Shown here piece after piece: positions 39,591 to 51,714 of a stretch of 64,000 nucleotides of DNA. Source of the stretch: Dipteris shenzhenensis (Eukaryota; Polypodiophyta; Polypodiopsida; Gleicheniales). The stretch lies in the NCBI GenBank assembly GCA_047967505.1, contig CM106540.1, one strand, 5' to 3'. The notes under the pieces were generated by a model. It saw only the letters and a list, made by a program, of their open reading frames with translations. It was not told the DNA's origin and did not search any database. Position 1 is the first letter of the stretch. Every line of letters starts with the position of its first letter. A program made the position numbers and the translations under genes.

Positions 39591-39775
39591 CACTAAGGAG
39601 TTGGCTGCTTGGTAGAGCTGTCAACCCTACATCAGGGGGTCCCGGGTTCAAATCCTGGTGCACGGTCAGCCTATGCCCAATCGCCCTCTTGGGCATCATA
39701 ATGAGGTCGCTCGAGAAAATGCCTACGCTCGGTCGTGATTAGCATTGCACGTCAATTTTTTTCTACAAGGGCGAA
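39591..39775 (+). mobile_element. tRNA-derived SINE
   Basis: 39601-39660 resembles a tRNA gene head with A-box-like TTGGCTGCTTGGTAGAGC and B-box GGGTTCAAATCC (39644-39655), as in plant tRNA-derived SINEs such as the Au family. A non-tRNA body of about 100 bp follows and ends in a T-run (about 39762-39771). The tRNA part lacks a credible acceptor stem, so it is not a tRNA gene. No clear target duplication was identified. Confidence 0.65.
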
Positions 39776-40393
39776 CAAATGTGAAACGTACTAACCACCG
39801 ATGCGTCCTCTCATTGGGCAGCACACCATCCGTCATTTTGTGGGCGAACAGGTGTGACACGTACCTATGTCAACAACTTGTGATTGGTGTAGCAGTTGGG
39901 GGAGATGGAATGGACCAATCATCTAGCAGTTGGAGGAGTTGGCCATGGAGTCGGCGGCTTTTATGGGCCGAACACAAATCTTTTGTGTAAGTGTCCATGC
40001 CCATCCCTCCTATTGGGCCAACTAGCCCTCACACCACCTTTTCGAGGATGGCCACCAAGTGGTGTGAATCCAACCATATTATCTCTCCCTTTCGAGTGTT
40101 CATAATGCACATAGGACATCCCTTAGTGACTACTTCACTCTCTAAGAGTGGGGGTTAAGTATTTCCTTTGGGTGTCGCACTGTCAAATTTTATAAGCTAT
40201 TACAAATAAAAATCCATCGCTTATTAGCCATGCTTAATGGTCTAGCCTTGGCTAACATTTCTTTTTCATATTATTCCCAAAAAGGTTGCATTAGTCATCC
40301 ATACACTTAACCAATCGCCTTCTGTCACAATGTGATGTAAACATGGGCAAAGACACGAGAATATTCAAAGTAGTATGATTATTTCATACAACC
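39776..40393. other. Intergenic, no gene seen
   Basis: Ordinary mixed-composition DNA with short unsupported open frames and no recognised repeat structure. Confidence 0.4.
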
Positions 40394-40847
40394 CGTCCGC
40401 AAGTGTCACTCAAGCGGTTCCCGGATTGTTGCAATGTGTTTCCATGAGAGAAATATGGAAGGGGAGAGGGGAGAAGGAGAGAAAGGGGAGATGGGAGAAG
40501 AGAGGGAGAAGGGGAGGAGAATGAATGGGGATGGAGTGGCAAACACAAAGTCGCTACAAAGGAAATAAGAGAACACCCAAAAACACTCTCGGAAGAGAAG
40601 AGGGAACTTGTATTCCAAACTTGTGCATCCACTAATGAAGACCAAAGGCAACCACTTGGCCTTTTATACATGTCACCTTTTGAAGGGAGGGCCGACCCTA
40701 TTCCCTTTATACCACTCTCTTTCCTCATTATTTTACAACCATCTTGGGCCCATATGGCTCCAAAGGCACAATCCTAGCTCTATGGACTTGCCACTATCCA
40801 TTAAATGACGTCTAGTGGTGGCATATTGTTAACCAAGACGGTTAACA
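40394..40847 (-). repeat. 3' LTR of the minus-strand element
   Basis: Matches 42599-43042 with scattered changes and a few small indels, including extra purines near 40455-40490. It carries a TATA-like box on the minus strand (TGTATAAAAGGCC, near 40660-40675). Confidence 0.8.
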
Positions 40848-42598
40848 TGTCCCCCTTCCTGATCTCGATCCAGTCCTCTGGATCATGCAAAGTTCATGGT
40901 TGTTGGAGTGTTGTCAATGAAGATCATGCAAAGTAGTCTTTCTTATGCACTGGGCTGAATCTTCTTTTGCTACATTGCCAGCAGAGGGATGTAGTAGATC
41001 CTTGTTATGGAATTGTTGCTGGAAGTATGGATGAGTGATTCTTCTCAAACTAGCACCGCAGGGTTTGAATGAGCCTAGTTGAGTAATTGTGACCATTCAA
41101 AGTAGGAAGAAGAAAAATATAAGGGATATGTTATTAGGAAAAAGGTGTTATTAGGGTTGTTGTAAATTCCTAGTGGTATTAATGTTAGCAAGGTAAAGTA
41201 TAGTGTATTCTCATGCTCCTCCTTAAGTCCCATATTTTATTTGAGTGAAATGCTTATTGAATTCTCATCATACTATATCTTTGACATGCCATCTTGTTCT
41301 TGTGAGCTATATAGAAGCCCTTTTTTAGTCCTTTTGATTGATTACATACCATTGTGGCCTCTCTTTGAAGTTTGTTTGAGCCCAATAAGCTTTTGGTGCA
41401 ATTTGGAGCACCCTTGTCCGAGTCATCGAATCCAAAGGAGTCTAGTAATACACCATACAAACTCTTAAAATGAGGACTATGGTTGAAGAGGTTTGTAGCA
41501 TCTGGGATCTAGGAAAGGCTTCTAAGCTAGAAGTAACAAGAGAAAGAGGAAGTTAAAATAAAGAGAAGAGGGCGATTTGGAGATAGATAGTTAATGGTGG
41601 TGTTAGTAAAGTAATGTGGAAAAAAGCTTTGAGGGTCACAAGAAACTCTTCCAAACCCATGTTGGTGTCATCACCTTCACCCTATAGCTGAATGCATTGT
41701 CTAGAGCTGCTTGTGGAGAACCACTTGTCGTTTTATGTGTGAACTCAAATTCAAGACCTTGCTGACTTAGGCATAAGTCAGTGCCCTGTTCTGTTTTTGC
41801 TTTGCTGATGGGATTTGTTGAGGGTATTGTGCTGAGGACATGACGAGGACTAACTGTCTATTTTCACCTAGTCCTATTTTCACCTAAGACTTGCCTTGTG
41901 TGTCAGGTCGTGGGAATAGGGCTAAGTCGACGGGTCATGGGGATATCGACCTAAGGCGATGGGTCGTGGGGATAGGAACTAGCAGTTTCACCGATCGGTT
42001 TTTGATGATTTTGAAGGTTTTGTTCAAGTTTTTTTGTGATAGGGGAATGCTAAATTACCTAGTGTGCCTACTCAATGCAAAAAACAAGAAAGAAAAAACA
42101 ACATTTGTTTGCAAAATGAGAGATTTCTTGATGAAGAGGTGACTGTCAACACTCAAAACCACTTTGATTTTCAGCATGGTTCCTCATTCTTGGTTGTTTT
42201 TTGTGAGTTTTGACACCATACACTCCTTAGCAATCTTCCAAACTGTCCTCCTACCAACTCAAAACACTAAAAAACATAAAAAGCAAGCATCAAATGATCC
42301 AAAATGCTTTCCAACAGAAAATGACAGCTTCTTCTTTTTCCTTCCAAAACTCACACTTCTTCACTCATTCCTCTCCTACAACTCCACTAACAAAGATCCA
42401 AGTTAAGCTTGAAACAATGAGAATGGGTAGATGATGAGAGAAGCAAGTGCAATGCAAAAGCATACCTTGAACTCCCTGATAGTGATGCCAAAGATGTGTA
42501 GTCTCGATGGTGACTCACATGTTGTGGGAATCTTGAAGGAATGCCAATGGAGCCTCCACTCCAAGCTACTCCTTGTGAGAGCAATACAAAGCACGAGC

Positions 42599-43042
42599 TG
42601 TCCACAAGTGTCACTCAAGTGGCTCCCAGGTTGTTGCAGTGTGTTTCCATGAGAGAAAGAGGGAAAGGGGAGATGGGAGAAGAGAGGGAGAAGGGGAGGA
42701 GAAGAGGATAATGAATGGGGATGGAGTGGCAAACACAAAGGCACCACAAAGGAAACAAGAAAACACCCAAAACACTCTTGGAAGAGAAGAGGGTGCTTGT
42801 ATTCCAAACTTGTGTATCCAACAATGAAGACCAAAGTCAACCACCTGGTCTTTTATACATATCACCTTTTGAAGGGAGGGCCAACCCTATTCTCTTTATA
42901 CCACTCTCTTTCCTCATTCTTTTACAACCCATTCTTGGGCCCATATGGCTCCAAGGTACAATCCTAGCTCTATGGACTTGCCACTATCCATTAAATGACA
43001 TCACTAACCAGTGGTGGCATATTGTTAACCAATCGGTTAACA
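42599..43042 (-). repeat. 5' LTR of the minus-strand element
   Basis: Minus-strand start TGTTAACCG at 43042. TATA-like TGTATAAAAGACC at about 42846-42860 is a plausible promoter. Confidence 0.8.
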
Positions 43043-44266
43043 ACAATGATCTTTCTCGGATTCAGGATTGTTGCATTCATCTTGCACGCACGTCGCACAC
43101 ATGCCACCCATGTATAGTCATATTTATTGACTACTTTCTGGCATTGGTTCCATACACATACATTAGCCTTGTACAGCCTCTTGGCTACTCTCAGCACATA
43201 GTTGTCATCTTCATTTTACAAGCTTGAGATCTTTGGCATACACAATTCTCACATGACTTGGTTCATAGTTGACCATTTAGCGTACACCCCCCAGCAACCT
43301 AGGGAGACTCAATGTTTAACATGCACTTATGGCTGTAGTATATAGTCCTTACTTGATGCAAATTAGTGGTTGCATCCAGGACTTTAGATCAATCCCGACA
43401 TCAACATTCGGCATTGCATATGCCTCAAGGACACCTTATTTTTTCTCAATTGTATTCTAGGCTTTTCTACTGTCAACTCCTCCTTGAGCCTATGATAGAT
43501 GCTACATCCCATGCTGACGGATGTTTAGCTATGCACATAGTTGACGACCTTCAGCTCATGACAACTGAGCATATAGGTCTGATAGGTTGCCATACCTTGT
43601 TAGGTCTCTTCTTCAGCAAAGGAGTGTATCATACATGCACCTTCAGCCCTAGATTTTCAACCTCTGGATCACTCTGTCTACATTGACTAGCGGTCTTCTT
43701 TGACCCATCATCATTTGACAAAGATTATCATTCTACTCTAGCGTACCTCCGACATTGCTGTCAATTCTTTTGGGTTGGTGACACCCTCGTATGTTACAAC
43801 CTACCTGATCACATCTCTGTAGCTACATCAACTAGCTTCACATCCAGATGGCTCTTCTACAAAATAGCTACATAGTCCATTAGTGACTTATGACACGTTC
43901 AACATGCATCCATACACACCATCATACACACATTCATCTTTTGATCAACTAGTCTTTGATCTAGGTGGACTTTTCTTTCTACATATTTCCTTTCTCTTCC
44001 CTTTGGCCTATTTTCTGGGTTTCATTCCCAAAGGCAAAGGATGACCCACAACTTAAGAGAGGGAAATCCACATTATGTATAGGATCATAAGTTGTACTCA
44101 TTGTACATGCTTCCGCTATGTAGTCAATGTGCTCACACATGCACATACTGCTCTAATTTAATCCAGTTTTCTTTTTCAGTCTTGGATGCTATCATATGTA
44201 CAAAAAAAAACGCGAAAAGGTCTTGTAGATGCACCCTCTACTTACCTAGTGCAATTTAAGAGGGGG
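43043..44266 (+). other. Probable 3' interior remnant of a copia element
   Basis: Mostly unrecognisable and rich in stops. The last 90 bases read VDAPSTYLVQF-like in one frame and end in the purine tract AAGAGGGGG directly before an LTR start at 44267. This is how copia 3' ends look. The left border is unknown. Confidence 0.4.
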
Positions 44267-44735
44267 TGTTGAGGATGGTGTAAATTGCACCATACCTATA
44301 GGGCATTAGGGGCAAACCCTAACTCTAACCCTAAGGGGTACTCATGTATATATTCATGTTCATGTTTAGAACAACATAGTATATAGGTAGTTATATTGTG
44401 TGCAATCCTCTCTCTCTCCCTTTCTCACTTATGCTATCATTCTTTTTCCGTTGTGCTGCCAAGTTTTGTCAAAAAAAGGTTCGCTTGCTTCATGCTATTT
44501 TGAAGCTATTCCGTTAATTTGAAGTGGCATTTTGGGTCTTGGATCTGCAACATTTGTTTACCTCCATTTAGCTCAAATGAAAATCTAGTTGGAGTAGCTA
44601 CCTCTACTCTTAGACCATCTCTTAGCTATCATTCCATTTTGAGGTCTTTCATTACCTGGTTACTAGAGATACATAGCTAGTTCATTTCATGGCATGCTTT
44701 AGTCTTGATCAACCTTTTAGGTTTGGTGACATTCA
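44267..44735 (+). repeat. Copia-B LTR (about 469 bp)
   Basis: Starts TGTTGAGGATGGTG, ends GTGACATTCA. A purine tract precedes it and a primer site follows it, so it serves as 3' LTR for the left remnant and 5' LTR for copia-B. It contains AAACCCTAACTCTAACCC, a telomere-like run also seen in the LTR at 51715. Confidence 0.75.
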
Positions 44736-44737
44736 AT

Positions 44738-44749
44738 TGGTATCACAGG
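44738..44749 (+). promoter_or_regulatory. Copia-B primer binding site
   Basis: TGGTATCACAGG lies two bases after the LTR and has two mismatches to the initiator-tRNA-Met complement. Confidence 0.65.
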
Positions 44750-45600
44750 TAGTCAATCCAAGCTACTTACTTCCCGCTCTCCCACATGCTCCCATCACAC
44801 TTTTGCCATAGAGAAGAAGGTTCTATTACTGGGTGACTACTCTTCAGCTCACCTTAGTGTGTGTGAGCCATTGTACAAGCTCCCGTACCTGTTGCCTCAA
44901 CCTCCTTGCCCGTTTTGACCATACTAGTCCGTACAATTGTACAGATTATTTTTGTATAGTCCATTCGATTGCCATACAATAGCATCCATATAGTCCTCCA
45001 TCCATACATGCAGTTGGCTATATAGCCCACCAGTAGCATTAGTACAACCCACCATCAGCATCTGTACAATCCTGTACAACTATATGGAATCCATACAGTG
45101 CATACAACTACTATATGCCTGCCGTACGATCTTGCACAGCTAGCTCCTTGCTCCTATTGCTCAGCTTTTGTTCGTACATCTCTCTGTGGATGCACATTTT
45201 GTGTGGACATTGCTCCAGTAAGTGCATTCCTTCACACACAGGTCTTCTGGCTTCAACATACAGGTGTATTTGGGGTTATTTCAGCTCAAGTGTTGTGCAT
45301 TTTGAAGCCAAGCATTGGTTGAAGGTTTATGCACATTTTGAATGCCTATTGAGCAAGAAAGTGATGTTGCATTGTGAGCTAGTGTTTGGCAGAGATTCAG
45401 GGCTATTTTGGGGTAGAAACTCATTGCATTGTGAGCCAGTGTTTGGATGTGATTGAGGAGATATTTTTGGGGCAGATTCTCTGCTATTTCAGAGTAGCCA
45501 CTATTAGTATATGCCATTGCAGTGATTGCATAGTAGTGAGTTGTCTCTCAGTTGCATTTTATTTGTAGGTACATTTGCCCTCATTCTTGAGCTTGCAATC
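44750..45600 (+). other. Copia-B leader
   Basis: First half rich in CATACA/GTACAG words, second half (45280-45590) T/G-rich like the copia-A leader (GCATTTTGAA, GGGGCAGATTC). No open frame with a domain. Confidence 0.6.
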
Positions 45601-46600
45601 ATGTCTCTCAATGAGAATTTTGGTACCATGACTGAGGCAGATAAGTTGGATGGACCCAACTATGCTTTGTGGTCATTTATGCTCAAGAATATTTTGGTTG
45701 GCAAAGGCTTATGGGACATCATGAATGGTGATGAGACTAGACCTGGTGGACCTAGTATGAGTGCATCTTCCACTACCACTCAGGCTTCTAGTTCCACTGC
45801 CCAGGTGGATGCCATGGAGGATCAAATGAGGTTTGATCAAAGGGATGCCCAAGCTTTGTCTTCGATTGCATTATCAGTGATGATGATGCACATTAAGTCA
45901 ACCATTAAGTCATGCAAGCATGCAAAAAGTGCTTGGGACAAATCGACAAGCATGTGGAATGTCAAGAATGAAGCAAGAAGCATTGCTTTGAACAATAAGT
46001 TCAATGACTTGTCCATGCACGAAGGTCAAACTATTTCAGAGCACATTGCTAAGATTACCGATATTTGAGATGAGCTTGCAGCCATTGATGAGGACAAAGA
46101 AGACAAAAAATTGGTCTCTATCATCATCAACAGTCTGGCTCCTTCATATGGCACATTTGTTACCTCCCTGACCATCATGCTCAAGGCTGCTCCTGTCTTG
46201 TTTGATGAGATGGTTGGCTTGCTATTATAGGAAGAAACAAGGACTTCCAATGCTGCCCTTTCTTCAAATCAAAGTGAACAAGCACTTGCCACACATGGAA
46301 AGGCTAGATTTCAGCCTATAGGAGGTCATTTTTAGAAATGGACCAACCATGCCAATGAGCCCAAGAAGGAGGGAAATACAAACACAAATGCATGGAATGC
46401 AGACAAAGGTGCACAGGTGAAGAAAGGCAAATGCAATTATTGCAAGAGAGTGCCAGAAACATATTGCCAATGAGAAGGCACAAGTAGTAATTATGTTGCA
46501 CCAAGTGAGAATGCAAATGCTTCACTATCTCATGCACATTTTGCAGCAAAGGGAAATGATTTTGTATTCACTACATTTCAGGGTAGATTTGGTGCTAGGG
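45601..46600 (+). pseudogene. Copia-B gag
   Basis: ATG at 45601 reads MSLNENFGTMTEADKLDGPN and YALWSFMLKNILVGKGLWDI, then SSIALSVMMMHIKSTIKSCK, SIALNNKFNDLSMHEGQTIS and, after a stop at 46066-46068, DELAAIDEDKEDKKLVSIII and APSYGTFVTSL. The zinc-knuckle region is recognisable only as KCNYCKRVPETYC, without its histidine. Three or more in-frame stops (TGA 46066, TAG 46228, TAG 46335) make it inactive. The first 155 codons are open. Confidence 0.88.
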
Positions 46601-47875
46601 GGGATTCAATTGCATATGATGCTTCTCATGCTTCATCTGCTACCATAGATACTTGGTATCTAGATAGCGGTGCATCTAAGCACATGACTCACAAGATAGA
46701 GTGGTTTGAAGAAATCAAACCTATTCATGGCAGACAGGTCACTTGTGCTAATGATGCACCTCAGAACATCACAGGAGTGGAAGATGTTCCCATCCTTTTG
46801 GATAAAGAAAAAATATATCCGTGATGTCTGATATGTTCCTGACTTGAGGAAAAATCTCGTTTTGGTTCCATCCATGGCCCATGATGAGCACATGCTCATG
46901 GAATTTCAGGATGATTAATTTTAGGATGATCAGCACATGGTCGTGGAATTTTAGGATGATCAAGGATCCAAAGAAAGGGTATGAGATTGTGGCTACAGGC
47001 ACTTATGAGGCCAGCATGGGTCTTTACAAGCTTGATGCTCAGCCCTATAATCATCATGCTTTGGCTGTCTTGTATGCTACTCTTGGTGGTTTATGGCATG
47101 CCAGGTTTGGTCATGCACATCATAGAGCTTTGGCATACATGCATAATCATAATATGGTTGAAGGCTTGCCTAAATTACAATAGCCCACTCAGGAGGTGTG
47201 TGAAGGGTGTGCACTTGGAAAGTTACAGCGCCTACCTTTCAAAAAGGATGACCTAGATTTAGTAAGAGCACACAAATTTTGGAGATTGTGCATAGTGATG
47301 CTTGTGGACCAATGAATGTAACTACCCAGGTTCACGTGGCTCTTTCTCATGAAATGCAAATCTAAATGTTCAATTGGTTCAAGGAGTTCAAAGGCATTGG
47401 CTGAGAACCAAACAAATTCTAGAATTGGGATGCTCAATTTTGACAATGGGGGAGAGTATACTTAAAATGTCTTTGAAGGGTACTTGAAAGAGAATGGGAT
47501 AAGGCATTGCAAAATAGTGCCACACACCCCTCAACACACTCCAATTGTAGAGAGGAAGAACACGACTCTCATGGAGATGACATAGTGTATTCTAAAATTT
47601 AAGAAGATGTCAAAAGCATTTTGGGGTGAGGCAATAGTTACAACCACATATATTTGGAATTGATGCCTTGCAAAAGCATTGGTTAACAGGACACCTTTTG
47701 GGGCATTTTATGGCTACAATCCCAAGGTGAATCATTTCAGGATATTTGGATCAGTTGCATGTACTTTGGTACTGGCTCAGAATCAATCCAAGCTTGATGA
47801 TAAGAGCATTACATGCATCTTTGTGGGGTATAGTACTAAAGTAGAGGATTCGGGTTTTTTGATCCAGCCATAAGG
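46601..47875 (+). pseudogene. Copia-B protease and integrase, decayed
   Basis: Protease: TIDTWYLDSGASKHMTHKIE (D-S-G intact). It is followed by a tandem-like insertion of GATGATCAGCACATGG words at 46885-46965 that breaks the frame. The pre-integrase part reads GLYKLDAQPYNHH and LWHARFGHAHHRALAYMHNH, then CEGCALGKLQRLPF-like text in another frame. The integrase core is badly shifted, and HSDACGPM-like and NFDNGGEYT-like text survives around 47290-47465. The tail at 47679-47875 reads NRTPFGAFYGYNPKVNHFRI and ITCIFVGYSTKVEDSGF. Confidence 0.82.
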
Positions 47876-49855
47876 AAAATAATTATAACCAAGGATGTTT
47901 TATTTGCTAAGCATGATACCATGCAATCCATTAATGAGGATTTGCCTCCATATGATGATGCACCTTTGGATATTGTTCAGTTTGAGGATGATGCTGATTT
48001 AGGTCCTTTAGTTGATTTGGGTTCTCCAATTGATATTCCCTCTACCTCTCAGACTCCAGTTCAATTGCCACATGTTGAGGGTGCTTCTCTCTTGAGTGTT
48101 TCAAATTTGCAACCAGCTCATGGAGAGGGACAGTCCAATATATGGAAGAACTATCACCATCATGCAAGATGGGCTAGGTTGACTCTTGCAGATGCTAGTT
48201 GATTAGCTCACTTTAGGGAGAATCGGTGCCAGCACCAAAAGTGCTCAGAATCACGTCAATTTTGCCTTGATGCCTATAGTGATGGAAGCTAAAATTGAAC
48301 CTCAACATTTTGAGGATGCACAAGAACATCCCGCATGGCAGGAAGCCATAAAATCATAAATTAGATCCATTGAGAAAATTGGTACATGGGATTGGTTTGA
48401 TTCTCCCATAGACAAGCATGTGGTTGGCACCACATCGATCTACAAGGTCAAGTACCATGCAAATGGTACTATTGAGAAAAACAAGGCCCTTCTTGTTGCC
48501 AAGGGGTATGATTAAGAAGAGGGAATTTACTATGAGGAGACATTTGCTCTGGTAGCCAAAATTACTACCATTCATTGTGTCATTTCCTTAGCTACAAACT
48601 ATGGTTGGCCAAAATTTTAGAGGGATGTCAAGACTGCTTTTCTGAATGGGGATCTCAAAGAGGAGGTCTATGTGTACTAGCCCCAAGGTTTTGTGGAGAA
48701 GGGACAAGAGCACAAGGTATGCAAGCTAAAGAAAGCACTACATGGGCTTAAGCAAGCACCTCGTGCATGATATCACAAGATACATCAGTTTCTGTTGTCC
48801 CAGGGCTTTGTGAATACACATATAGAGACCAATCTCTATGTTCTATAGAAAACTCAGATTTGTTCATTCTTGTGCTATATGTGGATGACGTTATACTCAC
48901 TGGCAGTGATTTGTAGAAAATTGCAGCAATGAAATCTGTCTTATGTCAGACATTTGGCATGACATATCTGGGGCTGCTTAAATATTGTGTTGGCATTGAG
49001 TTTTGGCAAACCCAAGGGGGGATCAACATGTCATAGACAATATTCCAAGGGCCTCTTGTAGAAATTTAACATGCAGAATTGTAAACATATGGCCACTCAA
49101 TTGGAAAAGGGAATTAGACCAAGTAAGCATGATGAGGCTAAAAAGTTTGATGGCACATTCTATTGACAGCAGCAATTGGTGGGTAGTCTTATCTACTTAT
49201 GTTCCCCTAGACTAGAGTGTCTATGCCACAGGGTTACTTAGTTAGCTCATGCATTGTCCCACAATCACGTATTGGAATGTAGCAAAAAACGTTACATGGT
49301 ACACTCTCTTATGGGCCGCATTATGCTCCAGATGGTGACTTATTGCTGAGTGGTTTTTCAGACTCAGATTGATCAGGGGACATTGCATATCGTGGCTTAG
49401 TAAGAAGCAAAGCCATGTCTCTCTCTCTCTTCCAGTGAAGTTGAATATAAAGTGGCAAATGCAGCCACTATGGAATGTATGCGGTTAAGGAAGCGACTAC
49501 ATGATTTGCAGCATGCTCAAGATGGTTAGGCATCTCCGATATTTTGTCATAGCCAGAGTTGCATCACCATTGGCAACAATCCTATCTTTCATGCTCACAT
49601 GAAACACATTGAAAATCACTATCATTGTGTGTGGGGTTTTATTCAGGATGGCTTCATTGATCTTACATATTATTCCATTGAGGACAATGTGGTAAATATC
49701 TTCTTGAAATGTCTATTAGTGTACTATGTATACCAAGTACTTGTACGTCATTTGGTTGAACATTTCAATTGGAGCTCACTTGTGTTCAATTCTTGTTCTC
49801 TGGTGTTCAGAATCCATGTCCAGTCTTGTTCCTACACTTCCTGGCTAAGTAGATG
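47876..49855 (+). pseudogene. Copia-B reverse transcriptase and RNase H, decayed
   Basis: RT text over several frames: EHPAWQEAIKS*IRSIEKIG (48324-48390), TSIYKVKYHANGTIEKNKAL, YYEETFALVAKITTIHCVIS, DVKTAFLNGDLKEEVYVY, KVCKLKKALHGLKQAPRA. The catalytic LCYMWMT/LYVDDV region near 48880 is in a shifted frame. RNase H remains: SSSEVEYKVANAATMECMRL, FHAHMKHIENHYHCVWGFIQ and DGFIDLTYYSIEDNVVNIFL. Many UAG/UGA stops. No matching right LTR or purine tract follows, so the 3' end is missing or unrecognisable. Confidence 0.85.
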
Positions 49856-49924
49856 ATATACGGTGTATTGAAACTTGGTTTGAGGAATGGAGCTTAAGGA
49901 TTGAAGGTAGATATAAAATTAAGC

Positions 49925-50870
49925 CACATGTAAAATTTGACACCAATTCCAAAGTTGAACATGTGGATGTCAATTACTATTGCATGTTTTTCATACACGT
50001 ACGCAATGCATATGCAAATTTTTAGGAAATTTGCATGCAAAATTAATATTTGATGCACATGATAAATTTAAAAAGAATTTAAGTGGCATGAAAGAACACA
50101 TATCAAAATTTGGAACAAATCTGATACTTTGTGGTATCGTCACAATTGATATCGATGCATTATTTTCCTACACATAGGCACTCACACTTGTAAAATTAAG
50201 GCATTTGACCTCCCCATAACACAAATCATGTCTGATGCACATGACATGTGAAAGGGAAAGAGGCCACTTAACTTAGAGCCAACTTCAAACTTGGAGATGT
50301 AGATGTCGATCATCGTTGCATATTTTTCCTACACGTACCCACTTGCACATGCAAATTTTGGGAATTTTGCCTATGCACCCACACAATCAGTGTTTGATGC
50401 ACATGGAACTTTGCAAGGACATGTAAGTGAAATGGAAGAGCACCTATGAAATGTTTGGAGCCAATATAATACTAGAGCAATATGCAACAATTGACCAATG
50501 CAATGCATTTGACCTCCCTACCTACATATGCAATCTAATACTAGCAATATGCAACAATTGACCAATGCAATGCATTTGACCTCCCTACCTACTTAGTCTT
50601 TGTCCAATGCACATAAAACATTGCAAGGGCATGAATGCCACTTAATTTAAGATCCATGAAAATTTTCACAAAAATATGACACTTAGACGTGTAGATGTTT
50701 ATCATCATTGCATAATTTTCACATAGATGTTCAAATTTCACAAATTTCCCTATGCATCCACCTAGCCAATATCTGAAGTACATCATCACATAGAGTATGG
50801 AAATGATCAACCAATGCATAATTTTCACCTTAGGTAAGAGCATCGACCTTAGGTAAACTACTCCTTGTTC
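49925..50870. repeat. Diverged tandem repeat, period about 190 bp, with an inner 65-bp duplication
   Basis: Copies of a unit with GATGT..ATCAT..TTGCAT..TTTTC..ACACGTAC, then CACATGCAAATTTT, then TTTGATGCACATG start near 49960, 50147, 50297 and 50690 (spacings 187, 150 and about 393, i.e. two units). Within it the block AATACTAG..CAATATGCAAC...CCTCCCTACCTAC is directly duplicated at about 50466-50596. No coding frame spans it. Confidence 0.65.
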
Positions 50871-51610
50871 ATCCTTTCATGGTGACACTAGGATTAAATT
50901 ATTATATTTATCAATGATTTCTCATCCATGTGATCATGTTCAGTAGTACATGATTGAGGGCTCACCATGTTATCATGATCATGTTCAATAGTACAAAAAT
51001 TATCGGCTCCCATTAATGGCTAAGTCTTGGATAAGTTAACACATAAAAAATTTGCATGCACTCATCCAAATCGAATCCATGAAGGACCTTTAATGAGCTA
51101 GTGAAAAGAACTAGTGAGGACGTTAATGACCTAATGAAAGAAACTAGTGAGCACTGTAATGATCTTTAGTTTGCACTTTAAAGAGCTAGTGGAAGTTTAG
51201 AAAATGGATGAGTCTATGAAGAGAAATTGGTCTAACGCTATGGTAATTAGACCTGGGATATAAGGCTATTGGCATCTAAGAAGGGTCATATTCATGTTAG
51301 TGTATCGTAGATGGTGGTATGATTATGTTAGAGCCATTTCTTAGGAAAGACTAACAAACATCTGACCAATATAAGTTTTATTTTGATTAATATTGTACTT
51401 ATATAAATTTTGTGTTTCTATATTTAAACCATGATTGTCGTTATATAAAGATTCAGAAAAATAAAGAGAAACACTATCCCAAGCCTAATCATTATTATAG
51501 AAGTGCATAAGCTTTATTGAGGGTTATAAAGTAATGAGATGACAGAGAATAAGTGTCCACAAGTCCTTTTTTGGGTGGTATGGAGAAAGAAGTGGTTATC
51601 ATAGCCCATG

Positions 51611-51611
<1 letters not shown>
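50871..51611. other. Intergenic, no gene seen
   Basis: AT-rich DNA with GAGCTAGTG/GACCTAATG word repeats (51085-51190) and no coding or terminal-repeat signal. Confidence 0.4.
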
Positions 51612-51648
<37 letters not shown>

Positions 51649-51690
51649 GCACATGCACACGCACATGCATGCATGCACGCACGCATGCAC
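51612..51690. repeat. (TC)n microsatellite followed by CATGCA/CACGCA low-complexity DNA
   Basis: TC dinucleotides at 51612-51646, then irregular GCACATGCATGCACGCA units. Confidence 0.95.
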
Positions 51691-51714
51691 CAAAGTCTCT
51701 CTCTCACACACACT

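Larger units (their letters stand above)
40394..43042 (-). mobile_element. Non-autonomous LTR retrotransposon (2.65 kb)
   Basis: Two direct repeats, 40394-40847 (454 bp) and 42599-43042 (444 bp), are clearly homologous. Read on the minus strand each starts TGTTAACCG and ends GACACTTG(C/T)GGAC(G/A). A purine tract AGGAAGGGGGACA lies directly before the repeat at 40847 in minus orientation, making that one the 3' LTR. The interior (40848-42598, about 1.75 kb) has no gag or pol motif. No convincing initiator-Met primer site or exact 5-bp target duplication was found. It is therefore a LARD/TRIM-like element or a deletion derivative. Confidence 0.75.

Noticed and set aside
39595-39670. Functional tRNA gene
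   Set aside because: A- and B-box words exist but no acceptor or anticodon stem pairs properly; better explained as a SINE head.
51514-51711. Minus-strand frame with an RERERE run
   Set aside because: Translation of the TC microsatellite; no initiation context or domain.
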